Assembly (NCBI GenBank): GCA_021823305.1
Contig: JAKAOE010000084.1
Span: 1 to 7,560 of the forward strand
Direction: 5' to 3'
DNA: 7,560 nt
Origin: Acidobacteriota bacterium
GTDB lineage: Bacteria > Acidobacteriota > Terriglobia > Terriglobales > SCQP01
Below the pieces are notes generated by a model. It was not told the DNA's origin. It was given only the letters and a program-made list of their open reading frames with translations, and searched no databases. Both the position numbers and the translations under genes were made by a program. Below, piece after piece: positions 1 to 5,382 of this stretch; the first letter of the stretch is position 1, and each line of letters opens with the position of its first letter.

Positions 1-344
1 CGGCCGCGGCGGTGGACGCCGCCGTGAGCCGGCCGGGCACGACCCTGGTGGTGGTGAATTCGGTCTGTGGCTGCGCCGCCGGCAAGGCGCGCCCCGGCGT
101 CATCCAGGCGTTGCGCCATTCGCGCCGCCCCGACCGCGCCATCACCGTCTTCGCCGGCGCCGACCTGGAAGCCACCGACCGCGCCCGCGGCTATCTTGCG
201 CCCTTCCCGCCCTCGTCGCCTTCGGTGGGTCTGCTGCGCGACGGCAAGCTGGTCTTCATGCTCGAGCGTCGCAGCATTGAAGGCCAGTCGGGACCGGAAA
301 TCGCCCAGGCGCTGACCGCGGCTTTCGACCAGTACTGCTCATGA
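1..344 (+). CDS. BrxA/BrxB-family bacilliredoxin, 5' end missing
   Basis: The frame is open from the window edge (first complete codon at position 3) to the TGA at 342-344, so the true start lies upstream; the GTG at 12 is probably internal. The product has the segment TTLVVVNSVCGCAAGKARPG, with the CGC active-site motif of the BrxA/BrxB (YphP/YqiW) family, followed by VFAGADLEAT and PPSSPSVGLLRDGKLVF, which follow Bacillus subtilis YphP closely as I remember it. Members are about 140-145 residues, so roughly 30 are missing here. The family has a thioredoxin fold and removes bacillithiol from S-bacillithiolated proteins in the cytoplasm, or acts as a thiol-disulfide isomerase. The stop codon overlaps the ATG of the fumarylacetoacetase gene (ATGA), so the two are probably co-transcribed and translationally coupled. 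Whether this organism makes bacillithiol cannot be seen here. Confidence 0.93.
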   Translation, partial: AAAVDAAVSRPGTTLVVVNSVCGCAAGKARPGVIQALRHSRRPDRAITVFAGADLEATDRARGYLAPFPPSSPSVGLLRDGKLVFMLERRSIEGQSGPEIAQALTAAFDQYCS

Positions 345-1666
345 ACGCGCCGGGCGCGGGCGGGCAGGAATTGTCGTGGCTGCCTTCGGCCAACCTCCCC
401 GGTGCCGACTTTCCTCTCGCCAACCTGCCCTACGGCGTCTTCGCTTCGTCCGTCGGCCCCACCCTCGGCGTTGCCCTCGGCGATCGCATTCTGAGCCTGC
501 GCGCCGCCCTCGCCGGCGGGGAGTTCGCCGGCCTGCCGGAAGCGGTGCACGCCGCTTGCGCCGCGCCCGCGCTCAACCCGCTGATGGCGCTGCCCGCATC
601 GTTGCGGCGCGGGTTGCGCCAGCGTCTGCACGGCATCTGTGTCGCCGGCGCGCCCCATCCCGAGCGGCTGGAATCCATGCTGGCGCCGCAGCAGGACACC
701 CGCATGCTGCTGCCCGCCGACGTGGGCGATTACACCGACTTCTACGCCTCCTGCGACCACGCCGCCAATGTCGGCCGGCTTTTCCGGCCGGATCACCCGC
801 TGCTGCCCAACTACAAGTACGTGCCCGTCGGCTACCACGGGCGCAGCTCGTCGCTGGGCGCGGCCCCGGAGGTGATCCGCCGCCCCTGCGGCCAGCGCCT
901 GGGACCGAAAGGCGAGTCCGAGCCGCCGGAATTCGGACCCTCGCGTCAGCTCGACTATGAGCTCGAAGTGGGCGTCCTGGTCGCTGGCGGCAACCCGCGC
1001 GGTACCTCGATTCCGCTGGCCGCGGCGGAGGAGCACATTTTCGGCCTCTGCCTGCTCAACGACTGGTCGGCACGCGATATCCAGCGCTGGGAGTATCAGC
1101 CCCTGGGCCCGTTCTTGGGCAAGAATTTCGCCACCACGCTCTCGCCCTGGGTGGTGACGGCCGAGGCGCTGGCGCCCTTCCGCTGTCCGCCACGCCCGCG
1201 CCCGCCGGGCGATCCCGCGCCGCTGGCCTATCTCGACCACCCCGGCGACCGTGCCCACGGCGGCCTCGACATGACCGTTGAAGCCTATCTCGCCACCGCG
1301 GCGATGCGGGAACAGGGGTTCGCCCCGCTGCGGCTCAGCCGCACCAATTTGCTGGTGCTCTACTGGACCCTGGCCCAAATGCTGACCCATCACGCCAGCA
1401 ACGGCTGCCCGCTGCGGCCTGGCGATCTGCTTGGCACCGGCACCGTCTCCGGCCCCGGCCCGGACGAGCGCGGCTGCCTGCTCGAGATCACCCAGGCCGG
1501 CCGCCAGCCGCTGACCCTGCCCAACGGAGAAAGCCGCAAATTCCTGGAGGATGGCGACGAAATCAGCTTCCGCGCCTGGTGCGAGCGGCCCGGGGTGGGC
1601 CGCATCGGCTGGGGCGAGTGCCGCGGCACCATCCTGCCTGCGGCGCAACCGCTTCAGCCGGCGTAA
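341..1666 (+). CDS. fahA: Fumarylacetoacetase (fumarylacetoacetate hydrolase)
   Basis: A cytoplasmic enzyme of 441 residues that cleaves 4-fumarylacetoacetate to fumarate and acetoacetate (EC 3.7.1.2), the last step of tyrosine/homogentisate degradation. The N-terminal SH3-like domain (about 1-125, with FPLANLPYGVF) precedes the catalytic domain. The active-site set known from mouse FAH is present by alignment from memory: GDYTDFYASCDHAANVGRLFR supplies the metal ligand D133, catalytic H140 and R149. DYELE gives ligands E207 and E209, NDWSARDIQRWEYQPLGPFLGK gives D241, Q248, Y252 and K261, and E382 matches mouse E364. PVGYHGRSSS, LTHHASNGCPLRPGDLLGTGT and FLEDGDE are also typical. Length is normal for the family (about 420-440). 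The ATG at 341 overlaps the bacilliredoxin stop and has no good Shine-Dalgarno, so translational coupling is likely. No homogentisate dioxygenase or maleylacetoacetate isomerase gene is in the window. Nothing suggests damage. Confidence 0.97.
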   Translation: MNAPGAGGQELSWLPSANLPGADFPLANLPYGVFASSVGPTLGVALGDRILSLRAALAGGEFAGLPEAVHAACAAPALNPLMALPASLRRGLRQRLHGICVAGAPHPERLESMLAPQQDTRMLLPADVGDYTDFYASCDHAANVGRLFRPDHPLLPNYKYVPVGYHGRSSSLGAAPEVIRRPCGQRLGPKGESEPPEFGPSRQLDYELEVGVLVAGGNPRGTSIPLAAAEEHIFGLCLLNDWSARDIQRWEYQPLGPFLGKNFATTLSPWVVTAEALAPFRCPPRPRPPGDPAPLAYLDHPGDRAHGGLDMTVEAYLATAAMREQGFAPLRLSRTNLLVLYWTLAQMLTHHASNGCPLRPGDLLGTGTVSGPGPDERGCLLEITQAGRQPLTLPNGESRKFLEDGDEISFRAWCERPGVGRIGWGECRGTILPAAQPLQPA

Positions 1667-1693
1667 CTTCTGAGCAGCCCGGACATCGTATTA
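1663..1693 (+). promoter_or_regulatory. Possible ECF-type promoter of the sigma/anti-sigma pair
   Basis: GTAACTT (1663-1669) differs at one position from the GGAACTT -35 element of RpoE-type promoters. It is followed after 17 bases by CGTATTA (1687-1693), loosely like an ECF -10 element. It overlaps the fumarylacetoacetase TAA (1664-1666) and would start transcription only a few bases before the sigma factor ATG at 1703. ECF genes are commonly autoregulated, which fits. With one imperfect site and no comparison set this is tentative. The alternative is read-through from the upstream operon, since only 36 bases separate the genes. Confidence 0.3.
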
Positions 1694-1702
1694 GGATGGT
1701 GC

Positions 1703-2320
1703 ATGCCCGAAACCGGACCTGCGGTCGAGGATGATCTGGGGTTGGTCCGGCGGGCGTGCTCCGGCGACAGGGAGGCGTTTTATACGCTGGTAAGCCGATA
1801 CGAGCGCGGGTTGTTCCGCTCCGCCTTGGCCATCACCCGCAACCCGGCGGATGCGGAGGAAGTGGTCCAGGAGACGTTCCTGCGCGCCTATGAGCACCTC
1901 GACCAGTTCCGGGCGGAATCCAAGTTTCAAACCTGGCTCACCCAGATCGCGCTCAATACCGCCCGCATGAAACTGCGCAAGGCCCACACCGGCCTGTGGG
2001 AGTCGCTCGACGAGCCGCGCGCCACCGAAGACGGTCTCGTACCGCGCGATGTGGCCGAGTGGCGCGAAAATCCCGAGCAGCGTCTGGGTCGCGAGGAGAC
2101 CGAGCGGATTCTGCACCATGCCCTGGAGGGGCTGCCGCCGGGCTATCGCGAGGTGATCGCCCTGCGCGACATCCAGATGCTGTCCACCCAGGAGACCGCC
2201 GATGTGCTCGGCTTGAGCGTGGCCAACGTCAAGACCCGGCTGCTGCGCGCGCGTCTGCAGTTGCGGGACCGCCTGGCGGCGCCGCTGGGAAGGGGAGGGA
2301 CCCCGGGAGCGGGGATGTAA
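1703..2320 (+). CDS. ECF-subfamily RNA polymerase sigma factor (RpoE-like)
   Basis: A sigma-70 family protein of 205 residues with only regions 2 and 4, the ECF hallmark. Region 2 spans about 22-92: DREAFYTLVSRYERGLFRSA, then NPADAEEVVQETFLRAYEHL and the region 2.3/2.4 segment around AESKFQTWLTQIALNTA. An acidic linker of about 40 residues follows (ESLDEPRATEDG). Region 4 covers about 132-190 (LEGLPPGYREVIALRDIQ, then the helix-turn-helix TQETADVLGLSVANVKTRLLRAR). The tail after 190 is short and Gly/Pro-rich. ATG 1703 is the first start in frame that keeps the whole of region 2; a weak GGAT lies a few bases upstream. The TAA at 2318-2320 is 2 bases before the anti-sigma ATG, the usual coupled arrangement. 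Targets are unknown. Subgroup assignment would need a family search. Confidence 0.96.
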   Translation: MPETGPAVEDDLGLVRRACSGDREAFYTLVSRYERGLFRSALAITRNPADAEEVVQETFLRAYEHLDQFRAESKFQTWLTQIALNTARMKLRKAHTGLWESLDEPRATEDGLVPRDVAEWRENPEQRLGREETERILHHALEGLPPGYREVIALRDIQMLSTQETADVLGLSVANVKTRLLRARLQLRDRLAAPLGRGGTPGAGM

Positions 2321-2322
2321 CG

Positions 2323-3021
2323 ATGGATTGTCCCGGCTATCTTTCCGCGATGTCGGAGTATTTGGACGGCGAGTTGGCCGGGCCGGAGGCGGAGGCGTTC
2401 GAGCGCCACCGCGCCGGCTGCGCCCGCTGCCGCGCCCTGCTGGCCGTGGTGGATCAGATGCGCCGCCTCTACGCCGACGAGCGCTACTTCGCCATGCCCG
2501 AGGGCGCCGGCGCACGCCTGCGCCAGGCGCTGGCCACCGGCTTGGACGAGCCGCTGGCTCCCGCCGCGCTGCGGCCGCCCGCGGTGGCGCCGCCCCCGCC
2601 GCCCCGCCGGCGCGCCTGGCTGGGCTTCGGCGCCGACACCGGCCGCTTGCGCGCCGTCGCCTGGGTGGCGGCGGCGGCGGTGGTGCTGCTGGCGGTGAGC
2701 GTTTCCCGCTGGCAGGCTTCAGCCAGCACCACCTCCGGCTGGCTGATGGACAGCCACTGCTACGCCGCCTTCAAATCCCACCCCGGCGATCATCCCAGCG
2801 ACTGCCTGCTGAAATGCGCCCGGCAGGGCTGGACCCTCGGCCTCGTGGACGCCAAAGGCGATTTCGAGCCCTTCAACGCCGCCGGCAAGGCCAAGGCGAT
2901 CGCCGCCGTCGAAGCCAGCCATGAGAAGAATCGTCTTTGGGTGACGGTCAAGACCGCCCCCTCGCGCGGCCCCACGCTCAACGTCGTCGCCCTCACCCTC
3001 AGCCAGCCCGCCACCCGCTGA
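2323..3021 (+). CDS. Zinc-binding transmembrane anti-sigma factor with Cys/His-rich outer domain
   Basis: Product of 232 residues. Residues 1-50 hold a ZAS-type anti-sigma module: C3, H29, C33 and C36, that is C-x25-H-x3-C-x2-C, the same spacing as the zinc ligands of Streptomyces RsrA as I recall them. A Pro/Arg-rich linker (about 78-98, PPAVAPPPPPRRR) leads to one membrane helix (about 111-127, AVAWVAAAAVVLLAVSV). Outside the membrane, residues 138-228 form a separate domain starting GWLMDSHCYAAF, with H153, H157, C161 and C165 (C-x3-C). It resembles small secreted proteins common in Acidobacteria with a G-W-x-x-D-S-x-C ... C-x3-C pattern; I am not sure of the family name. The likely role is to hold the adjacent sigma factor inactive until the outer domain or zinc site senses a signal. 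ATG 2323 was chosen because GGGG lies 8 bases upstream and it gives a complete ZAS module. The frame is also open further upstream, inside the sigma gene. Confidence 0.88.
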   Translation: MDCPGYLSAMSEYLDGELAGPEAEAFERHRAGCARCRALLAVVDQMRRLYADERYFAMPEGAGARLRQALATGLDEPLAPAALRPPAVAPPPPPRRRAWLGFGADTGRLRAVAWVAAAAVVLLAVSVSRWQASASTTSGWLMDSHCYAAFKSHPGDHPSDCLLKCARQGWTLGLVDAKGDFEPFNAAGKAKAIAAVEASHEKNRLWVTVKTAPSRGPTLNVVALTLSQPATR

Positions 3022-3043
3022 ACGCCGCTGTTGTTTCAGGTGT

Positions 3044-4099
3044 CTACTGGTGTAGCGCCCGCAGGATCGCGCGTTCCAGGGCCCGTTGCTGGCCGGTGAT
3101 CATGTCGAGCGCGGCCACGTCGTTGCGGGGCTCGAGTCCGGAATCCCGGAACGCGATCGATCCGTCGCGCCGCAGCACGATATACGTCGGGAACTCGCGC
3201 ACGTCGAATGCCTGCTGCACCGCTTGGTCCGAGTCCAGGAAATCGGGCCAGACCATGCGTTGCTGTTGCATGAATTTGCGCCAGGTCGCGGCATCCGTAT
3301 CGCTGCTGACGCCCAGCATCACAAAGCCGGGCTTGCGCGCGAACTCGCTCCGCACCGCCTGCAGCATCGGAACCGACTGCCGGCACGGCTCGCACCAGGT
3401 TCCCCAGAAATCGATCAGCGCGACTTTCCCTTTCAGACTGGTCGTGCTGTAGGTGTGCCCGTCATTGGCGGTAAACGAAAAGTCCGGCGCGATGACCTCG
3501 AACGCCAGCTTTGGGTCCGCCAGGATCTTGTGCGACTGGCTCGCCAGCGTTGGGTTCAGCGCCGTGTCGCTCGTCAGCGATCGCAGTCCCGCCAGTCCCG
3601 CGTCCGCCTGCTTGCGGCGGATGAGCAGCACATCCAGGTCGTACCGTAGCGTGTCGCGCTGGGCGGCGCCGGCGCCGGCGTTCAGCGCCGCCGTGAACGC
3701 GGCCGCTGCCCGCTTCAGCTTGCCTTGGTCGGGATGCGCCAGCCCGGCTTGCGCCGTCAGGAGGTCGCCCAACTGCTGCTCCGCCGGCTCCAGCAGCGCC
3801 GGATTGCCGGCGGCCAGCTTGCCCGCTTTCTTCGCCGCGTCCACCGCGGCGTTTAGGTCGCCCAGCCGGCTCTCCGCGGTGGCGATCCGCAACAGGCACG
3901 CCACGCAATCGTGCCCCGCGGCCTTGTCGGCCTTCTTGTAATCCTTGAGCGCGGCGTTGAAGTCCAACTGCTTCGCCGCGCGATCGCCCAGAGTCGCGAA
4001 CTTCGCCACGTCGGGCGACACTGGCTCGCCCGCCGCCTGCCGCGGGCGCGGCAGCGGCCGGGCCAGCAGGGTGGCAAGTAGCGCTGCGCTCACAATCAT
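3044..4099 (-). CDS. Exported TPR-thioredoxin protein, TlpA/ResA-like (paralogue 1, WCEPC)
   Basis: Product of 351 residues. A short hydrophobic N-terminus (MIVSAALLATLLA) without basic residues before it probably acts as signal peptide. Residues about 32-180 are helical and TPR-like (LGDRAAKQLDFNAALKDYKKADKA, then GDLNAAVDAAKKAGKLAAG), with an extra CxxC at C65/C68 (CVACLLR). Residues about 200-350 are a TlpA/AhpC-TSA-type thioredoxin domain: PDFSFTANDGHTYSTTSLKGK, LIDFWGTWCEPCR with catalytic C236/C239, and the cis-proline at P304 (FPTY). Expected role: thiol-disulfide oxidoreductase in the periplasm; substrate unknown. ATG 4099 is the only usable start, because no ATG, GTG, TTG or CTG occurs between it and the in-frame TAA at 4148-4150. 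It converges on the anti-sigma gene with 22 bases between stops. The neighbour ending at 4259 is a paralogue of identical length. Confidence 0.93.
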   Translation of the reverse strand: MIVSAALLATLLARPLPRPRQAAGEPVSPDVAKFATLGDRAAKQLDFNAALKDYKKADKAAGHDCVACLLRIATAESRLGDLNAAVDAAKKAGKLAAGNPALLEPAEQQLGDLLTAQAGLAHPDQGKLKRAAAAFTAALNAGAGAAQRDTLRYDLDVLLIRRKQADAGLAGLRSLTSDTALNPTLASQSHKILADPKLAFEVIAPDFSFTANDGHTYSTTSLKGKVALIDFWGTWCEPCRQSVPMLQAVRSEFARKPGFVMLGVSSDTDAATWRKFMQQQRMVWPDFLDSDQAVQQAFDVREFPTYIVLRRDGSIAFRDSGLEPRNDVAALDMITGQQRALERAILRALHQ

Positions 4100-4105
4100 G
4101 CGGCG

Positions 4106-4111
4106 ATTATA
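4106..4111 (-). promoter_or_regulatory. Consensus -10 box for leaderless transcript of TlpA paralogue 1
   Basis: On the minus strand TATAAT is followed by CGCCGC and then the ATG at 4099. With 6 bases between the hexamer and the ATG, transcription would begin at or next to the A of the start codon. No Shine-Dalgarno lies at a usable distance; a GGGGGGA run ends 12-13 bases before the ATG. No TTGACA-like -35 is seen 16-18 bases upstream, and there is no TG extension. The paralogue at 5314 has the same hexamer at the same spacing. Confidence 0.6.
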
Positions 4112-4147
4112 GTCCCCCCGGGCTTCAGCTCGCCGGGCCCGCGCCCG

Positions 4148-4265
4148 TTATTGAGTCTTGCGTATTACGGTGTCAATCGCCACGGGCTGGAATCGGGCCC
4201 GGCATCAAGCCGGGCCCGACGCGCTCGCTTCGGTAGCCGACACTATATTGCGCAAGACTCAATAA
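4148..4265. repeat. Nested palindrome with perfect 15-base inverted ends (MITE-like or structured RNA)
   Basis: TTATTGAGTCTTGCG at 4148-4162 is the exact reverse complement of CGCAAGACTCAATAA at 4251-4265. Just inside, the next 12 bases of each side match at 8 positions and would pair at about 10 if G-U pairs are allowed, ending in a shared GTGTC/GACAC. An 11-base GC hairpin sits at almost the same centre (4206 against 4206.5). The whole 118 bases can therefore fold as one long interrupted hairpin. The right end covers the last codon and TGA of TlpA paralogue 2. No transposase and no clear target duplication are visible. It could be a miniature inverted-repeat element, a REP/BIME-like repeat, or an RNA structure that ends or protects the paralogue 2 mRNA. 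Confidence 0.85.
4193..4219. repeat. Perfect 11-base GC-rich hairpin at the core of the palindrome
   Basis: Arm CGGGCCCGGC (4194-4203) pairs with GCCGGGCCCG (4209-4218) around the loop ATCAA; T4193 and A4219 extend the stem to 11 pairs. There is no T-run after it on either strand, so it is not a classical intrinsic terminator. It could still stall polymerase or protect a 3' end. The right arm sequence occurs again at 4132-4141, which allows an alternative pairing with the left arm. Confidence 0.85.
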
Positions 4266-5314
4266 TGCTTCTTCCCGCGCAATTCCCGCTCGATGACGTT
4301 GCGCAGTGCCATCCACGTGCGGCCCGAGGGTACGGTGCCGTAGAAGTTGTAGTCCAGTCCGGTATCGAAAAAGGCGATGGAGCCGTCTCGCCGCAGCACC
4401 ACGTAGGTCGGTATGCCGCTGACTCCGAACGCGTTCTCGATCCTGTCCTTCTGGTCCCGGTACTCGGGCCAGCTCAAATGGTGGTTCTTGACGAAGCTCT
4501 TCATCGCCGCGTTGCTGTTGTCCGCGCTGACGCCTACCAACAGGAAGTCCGGGTCCTTGCCGAATCGTTCCTGCACGCCTTGAATCATCGGAGCGGCGTC
4601 GCGGCAGGGGGGACACCAGGACGCCCAGAAATCGATCAGGACGACCTTTCCCCGCAGCGCCTTGTTGCTGTAGCTGTGGCCGTCATCGGCGGTGAAGCGG
4701 AACTCCGGCGGCAACTGCTCGAACGCCAGTTGGGGCGTGGCGACGATTTCCCGCGCCTGGCGCGCGACGCCGGCGCTGGCGTCGGGGTGTGCCGCCAGCG
4801 ACCGCAACCCCGCCAACCCCTCCGCCTGCCGTCCTTCCCGAATGCGGATCACGTCCAGCTTGAACTGCAGCGCCGCGTCGCTCGCGCCGCCGGGCGTCTC
4901 CGCCAGCGCCGCGCGGTATGCGGCCGCGGCTTGCCGCAATTCTCCACGTTTGGGATGATCGAGTCCGGCTCGCGCCGACAGCAGGTCGCCCGCCTGCGTC
5001 TCCGCCGCCGCGGCCAGCACCGGACGCCCCGCGGCCGCCGCCACCGCCCGTTGCGCCGCCTTGAGCGCCGCGCCGCTGTCGCCGGCCTCGCGCTCGGCGC
5101 CTGAAAGCCTGAGCAGGCAGGAGACGCAGCGATGCCGCGCTGCCGAGTCGGCCTTTTTGTAGTCCTGTAGCGCCGCCCGCAGGTCGTTGCTGCGCACCGC
5201 CTGGTCGCCGAGCGCGATGAGATGCGCGGCGCGGGTGGGCACGCTCTCGGTCACGGATTGCACCGGCCGCGGCGCGGCCAACCTTCCCGCCAGGAGGGCT
5301 GCGGCAAGCATCAT
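4259..5314 (-). CDS. Exported TPR-thioredoxin protein, TlpA/ResA-like (paralogue 2, WCPPC)
   Basis: Product of 351 residues when read from the ATG at 5314, exactly the length of paralogue 1 and collinear with it with only a two-residue offset. The N-terminus MMLAAALLAGRLAA is a probable signal peptide. TPR-like helices cover about 30-175 (LGDQAVRSNDLRAALQDYKKAD), with CxxC at C63/C66 (CVSCLLR). The thioredoxin domain covers about 200-345: PEFRFTADDGHSYSNKALRGK, LIDFWASWCPPCR with catalytic C234/C237, and cis-proline P302 (IPTY). The WCPPC centre differs from the WCEPC of paralogue 1, so redox potential or partner may differ. A GTG at 5365 would add 17 residues but has no support: the TATAAT box lies inside that extension and the paralogue has no equivalent start. 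ATG 5311 directly follows and is equally usable. The last codon and TGA lie in the inverted repeat 4148-4265. Expected location is the periplasm; substrate unknown. Confidence 0.92.
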   Translation of the reverse strand: MMLAAALLAGRLAAPRPVQSVTESVPTRAAHLIALGDQAVRSNDLRAALQDYKKADSAARHRCVSCLLRLSGAEREAGDSGAALKAAQRAVAAAAGRPVLAAAAETQAGDLLSARAGLDHPKRGELRQAAAAYRAALAETPGGASDAALQFKLDVIRIREGRQAEGLAGLRSLAAHPDASAGVARQAREIVATPQLAFEQLPPEFRFTADDGHSYSNKALRGKVVLIDFWASWCPPCRDAAPMIQGVQERFGKDPDFLLVGVSADNSNAAMKSFVKNHHLSWPEYRDQKDRIENAFGVSGIPTYVVLRRDGSIAFFDTGLDYNFYGTVPSGRTWMALRNVIERELRGKKHY

Positions 5315-5320
5315 GCCGCG

Positions 5321-5326
5321 ATTATA
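5321..5326 (-). promoter_or_regulatory. Consensus -10 box for leaderless transcript of TlpA paralogue 2
   Basis: On the minus strand TATAAT is followed by CGCGGC and then the ATG at 5314, the same geometry as upstream of paralogue 1. No Shine-Dalgarno is present and no recognisable -35 lies 16-18 bases upstream. It sits in the 68-base gap after the HEAT gene ending at 5383, so this thioredoxin gene probably has its own promoter and is not only read from the HEAT operon. Confidence 0.6.
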
Positions 5327-5382
5327 CCCGTCGGGAATGCGTGCGGCGCCGGGGACGGCGGGCACGCCGAGGGCGGTCCCGG

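Noticed and set aside
191..1648. Long open frame on the minus strand (485 codons) opposite the fumarylacetoacetase gene
   Set aside because: The plus-strand product is a complete enzyme with all active-site residues. The minus frame gives an Arg/Gly/Ala-rich sequence with no recognisable domain, as expected opposite a GC-rich gene.
1996..2322. Upstream extension of the anti-sigma frame into the sigma gene, as a possible sigma/anti-sigma fusion
   Set aside because: The extension is in a different frame from the sigma factor and is Arg/Ala-rich. The zinc module starts properly at ATG 2323, which has a Shine-Dalgarno-like GGGG.
1691..2515. Minus-strand open frame opposite the sigma and anti-sigma genes
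   Set aside because: It overlaps two well-supported plus-strand genes and encodes no recognisable motif.
4148..4176. Minus-strand promoter with perfect TTGACA at 4171-4176
   Set aside because: At 17 bases the -10 candidate is CAATAA and at 18 it is AATAAC, both weak. It does not align with the TATAAT at 4106-4111, which is about 59 bases away.
4193..4219. Classical Rho-independent terminator
   Set aside because: The stem is strong but no T-run follows on either strand.
4151..5104. Plus-strand open frame starting inside the palindrome
   Set aside because: It is the antisense of the thioredoxin gene, with low-complexity Arg/Ala content and no Shine-Dalgarno.
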